From assembly GCA_026989455.1 (NCBI GenBank), contig JALSJH010000106.1, forward strand, positions 1-48,437: a DNA stretch of 48,437 nt, read 5' to 3'. Below the pieces are notes generated by a model. It was not told the origin of the DNA and searched no databases. It worked only from the letters and a program-made list of their open reading frames with translations. The stretch comes from Chromatiales bacterium (lineage in GTDB: Bacteria; Pseudomonadota; Gammaproteobacteria; RBG-16-57-12). This document shows positions 9,961-19,730 of the stretch, in pieces. Numbering within the stretch: position 1 is the first letter of the stretch; every line of letters begins with the position of its first letter. The position numbers and the translations under genes are program-made.

Positions 9961-11235
9961 TCACAACAACAGGCGGCGCGTATCGGACAATACACGGCTA
10001 AGGAAAGTGGTAAAACGAGCACCATCCGCGCCATCAATAACGCGATGGTCATACGAGAGCGACAGCGGCAACATCAAGCGAGGTTCAAACGCTTTACCAT
10101 TCCAGACTGGTTGCATCTTCGAGCGAGAGACACCCAAAATAGCCACCTCAGGTGCATTGACGATAGGTGTGAATTGAGTCCCCCCAATGCCACCGAGGCT
10201 AGAGATGGTAATTGAACCACCTTGCATATCGGAGGGCTTGAGTTTTTTATCACGCGCCTTAACGCTGATTTCACCCAACTCAACCGCCAGCTCGACAATG
10301 CTCTTGTGATCCACATCCCGCACCACCGGCACCACTAATCCATCAGGTGTATCAATAGCGATACCCACACTAAAGTAGCTCTTCATAATCAGGTTTTCAC
10401 CACTGGCATCCAGTGATGAGTTGAAGCGTGGGAACTGTTTCATGGCCGAGACCAGTGCCTTCATCAGAAACACCAGCGGTGTGATACGAATCCCTCTCTC
10501 TTTATAGTCAGCTGCCAGCTCCTTACGAAATGCCTCCATGTCGGTGACATCCGCCTCATCAAACTGCGTGACATGGGGAATCGTGACCCAGTTACGGTGC
10601 AAAAACTGACCGGTCAGTTTATTAATTTTAGAGAGCGGCTGAGACTCAACCGTACCCCATTGACTGAAGTCGATCTCCGGCATCGGCGCAACCCCTAGGC
10701 CGCCTCCTGCTGGCTGGCTCATGGCGCGTTTTACAAAACCCTGTACATCCTGTTTGAGGATGCGGCCTTTACGCCCGGTGCCATCAACACGCCCCAGATC
10801 TACCCCCAGCTCGCGGGCAAACTTTCGCACCGAGGGTGAGGCGTAAGCTTTTGAAAAGCTCACTTCATCAATTTTTGCGGTTGGCGAGGGTCGAGCGGGT
10901 GCTGGCGCTGCTTTTGCGATGGGTGCCGTAGCGGTTGATTCCGTTGTTTTTACAACGGGTGTCGTTTCAGCTTCAGTCGTTTTAGCGGATGTTGATACAG
11001 CACTTGGCTCTAAAACAATCAGCGGACTCCCTTCAGCCACCCGGTCTCCCAAAGCGACCTTGATCTCTTTGATCACCCCCGCTTCAGGACAAGGGATCTC
11101 CATGGAGGCTTTATCTGACTCTACAGAAATCAACGAATCGTCAGCGGCTACGGTATCACCGACCGAGACCAGAATCTCAATAACTTCAACATCTGCGAAG
11201 TCACCAATATCAGGAACAAGTATCTCTTTACTCAT
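9961..11235 (-). CDS. aceF: Dihydrolipoyllysine acetyltransferase (E2 of pyruvate dehydrogenase)
   Basis: A 424-residue E2. It has one lipoyl domain (1-78; K42 in [10 protein letters not shown]), an Ala/Pro/Thr-rich flexible linker, an E1/E3-binding domain (about 132-170, [16 protein letters not shown]), and the acetyltransferase core ending in [14 protein letters not shown] with the catalytic His. Many gammaproteobacterial E2 chains have two or three lipoyl domains, so this is a short form; the second lipoyl domain of this operon sits on E3. It transfers the acetyl group to CoA. Gap to aceE is 18 bp. Confidence 0.95.
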   Translation of the reverse strand: MSKEILVPDIGDFADVEVIEILVSVGDTVAADDSLISVESDKASMEIPCPEAGVIKEIKVALGDRVAEGSPLIVLEPSAVSTSAKTTEAETTPVVKTTESTATAPIAKAAPAPARPSPTAKIDEVSFSKAYASPSVRKFARELGVDLGRVDGTGRKGRILKQDVQGFVKRAMSQPAGGGLGVAPMPEIDFSQWGTVESQPLSKINKLTGQFLHRNWVTIPHVTQFDEADVTDMEAFRKELAADYKERGIRITPLVFLMKALVSAMKQFPRFNSSLDASGENLIMKSYFSVGIAIDTPDGLVVPVVRDVDHKSIVELAVELGEISVKARDKKLKPSDMQGGSITISSLGGIGGTQFTPIVNAPEVAILGVSRSKMQPVWNGKAFEPRLMLPLSLSYDHRVIDGADGARFTTFLSRVLSDTRRLLL

Positions 11236-11253
11236 GATCTTCCTTCTCTCCGC

Positions 11254-13917
11254 TTAATTATACAGAGGGTTTGGTTTTTCTGAATCAAGTCCGTACTTGG
11301 CAATCGCCTCTTCTACCTTTTTGGCCGGAAGTTTCCCTTCATCCGCCAGTGCTTTAAGTGCCGCAAGTACTACGCTGAAACTGTCCACTTCAAAGTGACG
11401 ACGCAGGTTGGCGCGAATATCCGAACGGCCAAAGCCATCTGTACCCAGCACCACATACTCTCCTGGCACCCATTTGCGAATCTGATCCGCATAGTTGCGA
11501 ATATAATCCGTTGCCGCAATAAAGGGGCCTTCACGCCCTTGCAGACACTGGGCAACATAGGGTACGCGCTGCTCTTTACTTGGGTTCAATCGGTTCCAAC
11601 GCTCACAATCTTCACCTTGGCGGCTCAATTCGTTAAAACTGGTGGCACTCAAGATGTCAGACTCAACACCCCAATCTTCCTTCAACATCTCCGATGCCTT
11701 GATCACTTCACGGAAGATGGTGCCGGAACCCATCAACTGAACCTTAAGCTTCTTGTTGCCGCCTTTGCGGAACTCATACATCCCTTTGATGATCCCCTCT
11801 TCAACACCTTCAGGCATTGCAGGCATTGTGTAGTTCTCATTCATGGTGGTGACGTAGTAGAAAACATTCTCCTGCTCACCATACATGCGACGCAAACCGT
11901 CATGAATAATCACCGCCAGTTCATAGCCATAGGTTGGGTCATAGCTGACACAGTTAGGAATAGTGCCCGCCTGAACCAAGCCGTGACCATCCTGATGCTG
12001 AAGCCCTTCACCCGACAGTGTGGTACGACCCGCTGTGGCTCCAATCAGGAAGCCACGCGCCTGCATATCACCTGCCGCCCACGCTAGGTCGCCAATACGC
12101 TGGAAACCAAACATGGAGTAGTAGATGTAGAATGGCACCATGTTGACGTTATGATTAGCATACGAGGTGGCCGCTGCAATCCAGGAAGACATGGCACCCG
12201 CTTCATTTATGCCCTCTTCCAAGATCTGTCCCGACTTGTCCTCTTTATAGAACATAATCTCATCTTTATCCTGTGGGGTGTAAAGCTGCCCCACCGAAGA
12301 GTAGATACCCAGCTGGCGGAACATCCCCTCCATGCCGAAGGTACGCGCCTCATCGGGAACAATCGGCACCACGTACTTGCCCATCTTCTTGTCACGGCAC
12401 AACAGCGTCAGCAGACGCACATAGACCATGGTGGTGGACATCTCTTTTTCACCTGAACCCTTCAACAGTACATCGAAAGTCTCCAGCGGTGGCACCGCCA
12501 GGGGTGCAGCATTTTGATTGCGCTGTGGCAGGTAGCCACCCAGCTCTTTTCGGCGGGCATGCATGTACTGCATCTCGGGGCTATCTGCCTCAGGCACATA
12601 ATATTTACCCGCTGCGGCATCTTCATCGTTCAGTGGGATATTAAAGCGGTCGCGCACATAGACCATCTCGTCAGCTGCCAGCTTTTTCTGTGAGTGAGTA
12701 CGGTTTTGTGCTTCACCCGCCGCCCCCATGCCATAACCCTTCACGGTATGTGCCAACACCACGGTGGGTTGGTCAGCGGTATTCATGGCGTTATGGTAAG
12801 CCGCATACACTTTGTGAGGATCATGTCCGCCACGATTCAAGCGCCAAATATCGTCATCCGACATTTTGGAAACCATCTCCAGCAGCTCTGGATATTTGCC
12901 AAAGAAGTGCTCTCGAACATACGCACCATCTTTCGCCTTGTAGTTTTGCAAATCACCATCCACACACTCCATCATGCGTTTTTGTAGCAAGCCGTTGGTA
13001 TCTTTCGCCAACAGTGGATCCCAATAAGAGCCCCACAACACCTTAACCACATTCCAGCCCGCCCCCCGGAACATCGCCTCCAGCTCCTGAACGATCTTAC
13101 CGTTACCCCGCACCGGCCCATCGAGCCGCTGCAAGTTACAGTTAATCACCCAGGCTAAATTATCCAGATTCTCCCGTGAGGCCAGTGAGATGGCACCCAG
13201 TGACTCAGGCTCATCGCACTCGCCATCACCCAGAAAGGCCCAGACTTTGCGCTGCTGGGTATTGGCAATGCCACGATCCTGCAAATATTTCATGAAGCGT
13301 GCCTGATAGATCGACATGATCGGCCCCAGCCCCATGGAGACGGTGGGGAATTGCCAGAAATCCGGCATCAAATAGGGGTGCGGGTAAGAGGGCAAGCCTT
13401 TGCCATCCACCTCTTGGCGGAAATTATCCAACTGCTCTTCCGTCAAGCGCCCCTCCAGAAATGCGCGGGCGTAGGTGCCCGGTGACGCATGTCCCTGTGA
13501 GTAGATCAGATCACCACCGTGCTCATGGCTGGGTGCCCGCCAGAAGTGGTTGAAACCTACGTCATACAGCACCGCAGAAGAGGCAAAAGAGGCGATATGC
13601 CCGCCCAACTCAGAAGCCTTGCGGTTTGCCTTGACCACCATGGCAATCGCATTCCAGCGAATAAAGGAGCGAATTCGATCCTCAATCGCCTGATCACCCG
13701 GAATGGGCGCTTCCATATGGGTTGGAATGGTATTCACGTAAGCGGTATTCGCAGAGTAGGGAAGATTTGCCCCCGAGCGACGCGCCTTATCAATCATCTG
13801 CTCCAGCAGGAAATGGGCACGTTCGACCCCTTCGGTCTCAATAACCGCTTCCAAGGCTTCCAACCACTCCTGGGTTTCAACTGCATCGATATCGGGGATC
13901 TGTGATTGCTGAGACAT
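11254..13917 (-). CDS. aceE: Pyruvate dehydrogenase E1 component, homodimeric
   Basis: An 887-residue E1 of the homodimeric AceE type, decarboxylating pyruvate with thiamine diphosphate and acetylating the E2 lipoyl group. The ThDP/Mg2+ motif runs from GDGECDEPES to NCNLQRLDGP, and the HVKGYGMG and transketolase-like central domain follow. Length matches the E. coli type. I choose the ATG in MSQQSQIPD; a TTG three codons upstream also reads in frame. First gene of the aceE-aceF-lpd operon. Confidence 0.96.
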   Translation of the reverse strand: MSQQSQIPDIDAVETQEWLEALEAVIETEGVERAHFLLEQMIDKARRSGANLPYSANTAYVNTIPTHMEAPIPGDQAIEDRIRSFIRWNAIAMVVKANRKASELGGHIASFASSAVLYDVGFNHFWRAPSHEHGGDLIYSQGHASPGTYARAFLEGRLTEEQLDNFRQEVDGKGLPSYPHPYLMPDFWQFPTVSMGLGPIMSIYQARFMKYLQDRGIANTQQRKVWAFLGDGECDEPESLGAISLASRENLDNLAWVINCNLQRLDGPVRGNGKIVQELEAMFRGAGWNVVKVLWGSYWDPLLAKDTNGLLQKRMMECVDGDLQNYKAKDGAYVREHFFGKYPELLEMVSKMSDDDIWRLNRGGHDPHKVYAAYHNAMNTADQPTVVLAHTVKGYGMGAAGEAQNRTHSQKKLAADEMVYVRDRFNIPLNDEDAAAGKYYVPEADSPEMQYMHARRKELGGYLPQRNQNAAPLAVPPLETFDVLLKGSGEKEMSTTMVYVRLLTLLCRDKKMGKYVVPIVPDEARTFGMEGMFRQLGIYSSVGQLYTPQDKDEIMFYKEDKSGQILEEGINEAGAMSSWIAAATSYANHNVNMVPFYIYYSMFGFQRIGDLAWAAGDMQARGFLIGATAGRTTLSGEGLQHQDGHGLVQAGTIPNCVSYDPTYGYELAVIIHDGLRRMYGEQENVFYYVTTMNENYTMPAMPEGVEEGIIKGMYEFRKGGNKKLKVQLMGSGTIFREVIKASEMLKEDWGVESDILSATSFNELSRQGEDCERWNRLNPSKEQRVPYVAQCLQGREGPFIAATDYIRNYADQIRKWVPGEYVVLGTDGFGRSDIRANLRRHFEVDSFSVVLAALKALADEGKLPAKKVEEAIAKYGLDSEKPNPLYN

Positions 13918-14311
13918 ATGCTCCAACCTCTCATTATTGATTCAAACCGCCGCCCTTACTCAGGGACAACAGTGGCATAGCGGGCTATCACCACGCATTT
14001 TATATAGAGTGTAAAAGTGCGCTATGATCAGGGTTTTCCGTCATAAGGTCAAGCGCAGCACACTGTTTACAATCGAATAAAAATATCATATCTCTTTAAT
14101 TTACATGGTGTTACAAAACTATCCCACTATTTAGTGACACCATCATTCAGTAAGCTGCCCTGTAAAACCCGGGGCAAAACAGCTAAAGAACCTCTCTGCC
14201 AAGCCGATCCTTCACCTAGATCAAAAGCCTCTATCGACAAGAATAGTAAACGCAGATAATGCGAACGAGATCTTACTTTGTAATGCGCAAACAGATAGGT
14301 GGTATAAGCGT
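13918..14311. other. Divergent promoter region between aceE and the HDOD operon
   Basis: This 394-bp gap separates two divergent transcripts. For aceE (minus) the best -10-like sequence is TATATAAAAT (14006-13997), without a good -35 box. For the plus-strand operon there is a sigma-28-like promoter at 14184-14210. No gene is supported here; a short minus-strand frame over 14221-14589 is a shadow of the next gene. Confidence 0.5.
14184..14210 (+). promoter_or_regulatory. Sigma-28 (FliA)-like promoter of the HDOD/c-di-GMP operon
   Basis: TAAAGAAC (14184-14191), 11 bases, GCCGATCC (14203-14210). Against TAAAGTTT-N11-GCCGATAA the spacing is exact, TAAAG is intact and six of eight -10 bases match. 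The first gene starts about 100 bases downstream. Confidence 0.65.
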
Positions 14312-14668
14312 ATGGTGCAGACAGAACATCTACAGCCCGGCATGAGATTGCGTAGTGATGTTCGCGATGGCAGTGGCCGCTTGCTGGCCAAAGCAGATAC
14401 CGTGCTAACGGCCCAGCACATAAAAGTATTCAAAACCTGGGGCATTACTGAGGTGTGCATTAACGATTGCCCTATCGAAGAGGAACAGCCACAACGGAGC
14501 GTCACACCATCCACAGAAGCGGCGATTAAACGTGCCCACGAAATTGCCGATGAGCTGTTCAGCCTAACTAATTTGCAACACCCCGCCATGCAACAGTTGT
14601 TCGATATTAGTGTGCAGCATATCGCTGTCGAGCTGAATAACGGAAAAAAGCGTGATCAGCATGTATGA
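14312..14668 (+). CDS. Small DUF3391-like protein
   Basis: A 118-residue soluble protein. Its N-terminal half (LQPGMRLRSDVRDGSGRLLAKADTVLT, then HIKVFKTWGI) resembles the small N-terminal domain found before HD-GYP domains. Here that domain stands alone, followed by a helical tail of about 50 residues and no HD-GYP catalytic part. It has an AGGTGG ribosome site nine bases before the ATG. Its end overlaps the HDOD gene by 17 bases, so the two are translationally linked. A regulatory or adaptor partner of the HDOD protein is my inference. Confidence 0.75.
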   Translation: MVQTEHLQPGMRLRSDVRDGSGRLLAKADTVLTAQHIKVFKTWGITEVCINDCPIEEEQPQRSVTPSTEAAIKRAHEIADELFSLTNLQHPAMQQLFDISVQHIAVELNNGKKRDQHV

Positions 14669-15515
14669 CATTGACGCGCTCATCTCCCAGACCGCTACAC
14701 TGGCAACACCGCCCACAACATATTATCAACTGAACAGCGCGATCAACAACCCCAACTCAAGCCTGAAAGATATTGGCGACATCATCAACCAGGATGCCTC
14801 TCTCACTGCGCAGTTATTACGCATTGCCAATAGCGCATTTTTCAGTTTTCCGGCAGAAATTACCACCGTAGCGCAAGCCATTACCATTGTTGGGATACAG
14901 CAATTACGTGAACTCACCTTAGCCTGCACGGTGCTCAGGGCGTTCCCATCCATCCCTAATGACGACTTCAACATAAACGGTTTTTGGCAACACAGCCTAG
15001 GTGTTGCGGTAGCTTCACGGGTTATTGCCAGCCTGCGCAAGGAGTCTAATGTTGAGCGTTATTACGTGCTGGGTCTTCTGCATGACATTGGCCGCATCAT
15101 CATCTGCCTAGGTGACCCTGGTGGGGCTCGTAAGCTCCTGCAAACGACTCATCAATCCAAACGACTGTTGCACGAAACGGAGCTTGCCCTGTGGCAGGTT
15201 GACCACGGTGAGATTGGTGCCCGTTTTTTAGCGCACTGGCACCTCCCCCCTTCGATCCATCAGCCCATTCACCACCATCATCATCCCGAAAGTGCTGAGC
15301 ACTATCAGGATGAGTGTGCCACACTTCACATGGCAGATATCATTGCCCATGCACTGCAACTGGGAAATAGCGGTGAAAAACGCATCGCCCCACTCTCCGA
15401 TATTGCCTGGCAACGGCTTGGCATCACCTTGGAGCAACTGCCCGAGATGACAGAGCAGGTCAAATTGCAGTACCACGAATCAATCCAACTATTTAAGAGC
15501 ACTCTGCACTCGTGA
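14652..15515 (+). CDS. HDOD domain signalling protein
   Basis: A 287-residue cytoplasmic protein. The HDOD region covers about 15-215: NQDASLTAQLLRIANSAFF, then FWQHSLGVAVAS, GLLHDIGRIII, DHGEIGARFLAHWHLP and an HHHHHPE stretch. HDOD proteins are HD-fold signalling proteins, usually thought non-enzymatic, common near chemotaxis and c-di-GMP genes. The start could be GTG 14652 (GGA eight bases upstream) or ATG 14661; I list the longer form. It overlaps the small protein before it and ends in GTGA, where the next gene starts. Confidence 0.88.
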   Translation: MISMYDIDALISQTATLATPPTTYYQLNSAINNPNSSLKDIGDIINQDASLTAQLLRIANSAFFSFPAEITTVAQAITIVGIQQLRELTLACTVLRAFPSIPNDDFNINGFWQHSLGVAVASRVIASLRKESNVERYYVLGLLHDIGRIIICLGDPGGARKLLQTTHQSKRLLHETELALWQVDHGEIGARFLAHWHLPPSIHQPIHHHHHPESAEHYQDECATLHMADIIAHALQLGNSGEKRIAPLSDIAWQRLGITLEQLPEMTEQVKLQYHESIQLFKSTLHS

Positions 15516-17419
15516 AACCCTCAACCACAATTCCAGATGATGACTTGCAACAGTGGCACGAGCTGACGCTGGAGCTACTAACCTCCTTGGGAAGCATGTA
15601 CGGCTCATCTAGGCAGAACCGGGATGTCGGCGCAATACTCGCTACCAGCCTGAGTTACATACAACGTACCATCAATTTTGAGAGTCTGGCCATTCTCACC
15701 ATTGATGAAGAGGATGCCTCATTCAACCTCACCCATTGCAAGCCTGACGAGCACCACAAGCCGCTGCAACAGCAGGTTGATCGATTAATTGAAAGTGGCC
15801 AGTTTGCTTGGGCTATCCAGCAAAACCGCCCGGTCACCATTGAGTCTGAAAAAAAGGATAAGCCTTTTATTCTGCATGTTCTCACCACAAAAACTCGCGT
15901 GAGAGGTATGTTTATCGGTGTGAGCGAGATACCCTTTGAACAACTCTCGGCGACTCGTCTAAGCCTGCTCTCTGTAATTTTGCACAATTGCGCCTCAGCA
16001 CTAGAAAGTGCAACTCTCTACAACCTAATTCAACAACAAAACCGCACCCTGACAAATGCAGTTGACCAACGCACTCAAGAGCTCGAATACCGACTTGGCC
16101 ACGACCCGCTTACCGGACTGGCAAACCGAATGCTGTTTCAGGATCGAGTGGAACAAGCGATCAGCAATGCCCGCCGTCACAAAAGCAAGCTGGCGGTTTT
16201 ACTGCTCGATATCGACCTGTTTAGCCGAATCAATGAGAGCATGGGACACAGTGCCGGTGATGAGCTGTTAAAAGCGGTTGCCAACCGGCTCAATAACACA
16301 CTGCGAAATAGCGATTCCATTGGCAGACCCACCGATGAGAAAAATAACATCAGCATCTCTCGCTTAGGGGGTGATGAGTTCAGTATATTGATTATCGACC
16401 TTGAGGATGTTGACAACATTATCAACATTATTCGAAGAATATTTGAAGTCATCTCAACACCCTTTTCGCTACAGGGCCAAGAGGTGCTTATAACATTGAG
16501 CATCGGCATTTCACTCTTCCCCACCGACAGTGAAGAGACCGGTACGCTACTGCAAAAGGCGGATGTTGCCATGCATCATGCAAAAGAGGAGGGGCGCAAC
16601 AACTACCAATTTTACTCTGAAGAGATCAACAGCCTCAGCTATCAACATTTGATCATTGAGAGTCAGTTGCGCCATGCCATCGAAAACCATGAATTCAAAC
16701 TCTTCTACCAGCCAAAAATTGATATAAAAACGCAGTCGATTACTGGTGCCGAAGCCCTTATCCGCTGGATCAAAAGTGATGGAACCATCGTCCCACCGAA
16801 CGATTTCATCTCCATAGCAGAACACTCCGGGCAGATCATTAAAATAGGTGAGTGGGTACTTCAAGAAGCATGCAGACAAGCCAAAGAGTGGTTAGAGTTG
16901 GGGTTCGAACAAAAGATTGCCGTCAACATATCGGCTCAACAGTTCAAAGAGAGCTTATTGATAGAGAAGATAAAAAATGCGCTTAGCCAAAGCCAGCTTC
17001 CACCCGCACTACTCGAGCTAGAGATCACCGAAAGCACCATCATGGAAAATAGCACTCGCTGTATCGACACCCTTCAAGCCATTCACCAGCTGGGGATTAC
17101 CCTCTCAATTGATGACTTTGGTGTCGGGTATTCATCCCTGAGCTACCTCAAGCGCTTCCCCATCGACACACTAAAAATTGACCGCTCTTTCGTAAAAGAT
17201 ATTGAACATGACAAGAGTGATGCCGCCATTGTCACCGCTATTATCGCCCTTGCCCACAGCCTTCATCTTAATGTGGTTGCTGAAGGGGTGGAAGAGGTCG
17301 TACAAGCTCGATTCCTTCGCACCTTGCGCTGTGAAATGATCCAGGGATTCCTCTACAGCAAACCAGTACCGCCTGATGAGTATCTTGCGTTGTTAACGAT
17401 ACCGATTAAAAAGCACTAA
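15512..17419 (+). CDS. GAF-GGDEF-EAL protein (c-di-GMP turnover)
   Basis: A 635-residue cytoplasmic protein. Residues ~15-170 look like a GAF sensor, followed by a short coiled segment (172-192). The GGDEF domain (about 195-368) has DIDLFSRIN and an intact GGDEF at 286-290, with a short insertion at 270-283. The EAL domain (about 378-630) has EALIRW (414-419), NISAQQF, EITEST, DDFGVGYSSLSYLK and AEGVE, so phosphodiesterase residues are kept. Both activities are possible. It starts at a GTG overlapping the HDOD stop (GTGA) and ends the operon at a strong terminator. Confidence 0.93.
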   Translation: MKPSTTIPDDDLQQWHELTLELLTSLGSMYGSSRQNRDVGAILATSLSYIQRTINFESLAILTIDEEDASFNLTHCKPDEHHKPLQQQVDRLIESGQFAWAIQQNRPVTIESEKKDKPFILHVLTTKTRVRGMFIGVSEIPFEQLSATRLSLLSVILHNCASALESATLYNLIQQQNRTLTNAVDQRTQELEYRLGHDPLTGLANRMLFQDRVEQAISNARRHKSKLAVLLLDIDLFSRINESMGHSAGDELLKAVANRLNNTLRNSDSIGRPTDEKNNISISRLGGDEFSILIIDLEDVDNIINIIRRIFEVISTPFSLQGQEVLITLSIGISLFPTDSEETGTLLQKADVAMHHAKEEGRNNYQFYSEEINSLSYQHLIIESQLRHAIENHEFKLFYQPKIDIKTQSITGAEALIRWIKSDGTIVPPNDFISIAEHSGQIIKIGEWVLQEACRQAKEWLELGFEQKIAVNISAQQFKESLLIEKIKNALSQSQLPPALLELEITESTIMENSTRCIDTLQAIHQLGITLSIDDFGVGYSSLSYLKRFPIDTLKIDRSFVKDIEHDKSDAAIVTAIIALAHSLHLNVVAEGVEEVVQARFLRTLRCEMIQGFLYSKPVPPDEYLALLTIPIKKH

Positions 17420-17444
17420 CAAGGATGCAACTTATGTGGATTAA

Positions 17445-17475
17445 TAAAAAAGGGCCCTAAAAGGCCCTTTTTTAA
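17445..17475. terminator. Bidirectional rho-independent terminator
   Basis: AAAAAAGGGCC (17446-17456 region) pairs with GGCCCTTTTTT (17463-17473) over a six-base loop. It serves the plus-strand HDOD operon and the convergent minus-strand purF. Confidence 0.9.
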
Positions 17476-17494
17476 TCTAAAAACCACCGTCAAA

Positions 17495-19006
17495 TCAATC
17501 GTTGTTATGCATACCCAATACCGCATTATCGGCGGCTTCAGTTTTCTTTTTAGCGGCATCATTACGACGGTCTTCCAGTGCTTGTAAATATTCCGGTGTA
17601 ATATCCCCCGTTACATACTCACCATTAAAGCAGGAGATGTCGAAACGCTTGATGGTTGGATTTCCCTGGCGCACGGATTCGATAAGGTCTTCAATATCTT
17701 GGTAGACCAGCCAATCCGCACCAATCTCTTTGCAAATTCCATCATCATCACGACCGTGCCCTATCAACTCATTGACGCTGGGCATGTCGATCCCATAGAC
17801 ATTAGCATGACGAACCGGGGGCGCTGCGGAGGCAAAATAGACTTTACGGGCACCGGCCTCACGAGCCATCTGGATAATCTGTTTAGAGGTAGTGCCTCGC
17901 ACAATGGAGTCATCGACCAATAGCACTACCTTATCTTTAAACTCCAGATCGATGGCATTGAGCTTTTGACGAACCGATTTTACTCGTTGGCTCTGCCCCG
18001 GCATGATGAAAGTTCGACCGATGTAGCGATTTTTAATAAAACCTTCACGGTACTTTATACCCATCTTGTTCGCCAGCTGGAGTGCGGTAGTACGGCTGGT
18101 ATCCGGAATGGGGATCACCACGTCAATATCGTGTTCGGGGAGTACCCGCATGATTTTATTTGCCAGCAGATCACCCATGCGCAGGCGCGCTTTATAGACT
18201 GAAATGCCATCAATAATTGAATCAGGACGTGCAAAGTAGACGTGCTCAAAAATACACGGCGCATACTGCGGATTGCGTGCACACTGTTTGGTATACATCT
18301 GCCCCTCTAGGCTAATAAAAACAGCCTCGCCGGGTGCCAAATCACGAATAACTTCAAAGCCTAAAGAGTCAATCGCCACACTTTCAGAGGCGACAATATA
18401 TTCTGTACCCTCATCCTTTTTACGTTGACCAAAAATTGCGGGGCGAATACCGGAGGGATCCCGAAACCCGACGATACCGTAGTTCGGGATGATCGCTACC
18501 GCAGCGTAGCCTCCTTGGCAACGGCGATGAACACCGGCAACCGCTTCAAAAACATCGTTATGGTCGATGCTTAATTTACCTTGGCGCTGTAACTCGTGGG
18601 CGAACACATTCAGTAAGATTTCGGAATCGGAGTTGGTATTGATATGGCGCAGATCTTCTCGAAAGATGTCATCTTTTAACTGAGCCGCATTGGTAAGGTT
18701 ACCGTTGTGTGCCAGCGCGATACCGTAAGGAGAGTTAACATAAAAAGGCTGCGCCTCGGCACTGGTGAAGCTGCCCGCCGTTGGATAACGCACATGCCCT
18801 ATTCCCATATTACCCGTTAGGCGCAGCATGTGGCGGGTATGAAAGACATCGCGAACCAGACCATTGGACTTCCGCAAATTGAAATGGCCTTTATCACAGG
18901 TCACCATCCCCGCGGCATCCTGCCCACGGTGCTGTAGTACCGTCAATCCGTCATAGATCAATTGGTTGACATTGCCTTGACCCACAATACCGATAATCCC
19001 GCACAT
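17495..19006 (-). CDS. purF: Amidophosphoribosyltransferase
   Basis: A 503-residue enzyme for the first committed step of purine synthesis: glutamine plus PRPP to 5-phosphoribosylamine. The catalytic Cys follows the initiator Met (MCGIIGIVG), followed by the Ntn glutaminase domain (AHNGNLTN). The phosphoribosyltransferase domain has the PRPP loop [14 protein letters not shown] (361-374). There is no propeptide. Last gene of the folC-dedD-cvpA-purF cluster, but a hairpin lies between it and cvpA. Confidence 0.97.
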   Translation of the reverse strand: MCGIIGIVGQGNVNQLIYDGLTVLQHRGQDAAGMVTCDKGHFNLRKSNGLVRDVFHTRHMLRLTGNMGIGHVRYPTAGSFTSAEAQPFYVNSPYGIALAHNGNLTNAAQLKDDIFREDLRHINTNSDSEILLNVFAHELQRQGKLSIDHNDVFEAVAGVHRRCQGGYAAVAIIPNYGIVGFRDPSGIRPAIFGQRKKDEGTEYIVASESVAIDSLGFEVIRDLAPGEAVFISLEGQMYTKQCARNPQYAPCIFEHVYFARPDSIIDGISVYKARLRMGDLLANKIMRVLPEHDIDVVIPIPDTSRTTALQLANKMGIKYREGFIKNRYIGRTFIMPGQSQRVKSVRQKLNAIDLEFKDKVVLLVDDSIVRGTTSKQIIQMAREAGARKVYFASAAPPVRHANVYGIDMPSVNELIGHGRDDDGICKEIGADWLVYQDIEDLIESVRQGNPTIKRFDISCFNGEYVTGDITPEYLQALEDRRNDAAKKKTEAADNAVLGMHNND

Positions 19007-19040
19007 AAACAGACCTCAATTACAGAGCTTGAAACATAAA

Positions 19041-19078
19041 AACAGTTAGCCCGGATAGAAATTACCGGGCTAGTTATA
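19041..19078 (-). terminator. Hairpin with T-run between cvpA and purF
   Basis: TAGCCCGG (19047-19054) and CCGGGCTA (19065-19072) form a perfect 8-bp stem with a 10-base loop. On the minus strand it overlaps the cvpA stop codon and is followed by ACTGTTTTTATG, so it looks like a terminator or attenuator ahead of purF. Confidence 0.6.
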
Positions 19079-19561
19079 ATGGATATATTGTGCAATGCCA
19101 CTGGGCAGATAATCTTTGGATATAAACGCCAGTTGCTCAAAATAGGTTAGAAAAACAGATTGTTGCCACCAGGGATCTTCAGGCAGTGTTGTCATACTGG
19201 CCAGTACCACTAATACCGTCACCACTAACACACCACGCAGTACCCCAAAAATCACCCCGATCATACGGTCGGTACCACTCAAGCCGGTGACTTTAACTAA
19301 TTTAACAACAAAGAAATTGAGTATCGCCACTGCAAATAGTGTCACAACAAATAACGCCACAACCGCAATAATCAGACGCAGTGAGGGTGTTTCGACAATA
19401 CCTTCCAGCAGCTGTGATGCCGACTGTGACAGATAAAAACTTGCGGCAACCGCAGCAACCAGGCCCGCCAGTGAGAGTGACTCGCGAACAAAGCCTCGAA
19501 CAAGGCTGATGGTGACTGAGATCCCCAGCACTACCAATATTACAATATCAATCCAGATCAT
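19070..19561 (-). CDS. cvpA: CvpA family membrane protein
   Basis: A 163-residue inner-membrane protein with four predicted helices, starting MIWIDIVILVVLGIS, and with the family segment LVRGFVRE-SLSLAGL near the N-terminus and a GTDRMIGVIFGVLRGVLVV loop-helix. CvpA proteins are linked to envelope stress and, historically, colicin V export; biochemical function is unclear. It sits directly upstream of purF as in many gammaproteobacteria. Confidence 0.92.
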   Translation of the reverse strand: MIWIDIVILVVLGISVTISLVRGFVRESLSLAGLVAAVAASFYLSQSASQLLEGIVETPSLRLIIAVVALFVVTLFAVAILNFFVVKLVKVTGLSGTDRMIGVIFGVLRGVLVVTVLVVLASMTTLPEDPWWQQSVFLTYFEQLAFISKDYLPSGIAQYIHYN

Positions 19562-19634
19562 AAGGCCCAGTCTAAAAAATCATCCACTCGAATTAAGTGG
19601 CACATTCTACCACTCATCTGCGACGCATACATCA

Positions 19635-19720
19635 AGGAAGCTCTCTGATTAAGTCTGGGTGAATTTAGGCTGAGAGGGAAACAAGGGCAATTTCAGCCAG
19701 CATAAGGCATTCATGACTTG
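19635..19720 (+). repeat. Dispersed IS-like repeat, copy A
   Basis: This fills most of the 169-bp cvpA-dedD gap. Its left part (CTGATTAAGTCT, then GAATTTAGGC, then GAGAGG) matches 46753-46790. Its right part (AGGGCAATTTCAGCCAGCAT, then CATTCATGA and TTG) matches the reverse complement of 48301-48337 with about 4 differences in 37 bases. It therefore joins two parts seen separately elsewhere and is probably an internally deleted copy. Confidence 0.7.
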
Positions 19721-19730
19721 ATCAAGTTTT

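Noticed and set aside
9613-10215. A 200-codon plus-strand frame spanning the lpd-aceF junction
   Set aside because: Antisense shadow of the lipoyl domain and the aceF end, without start signals or family resemblance.
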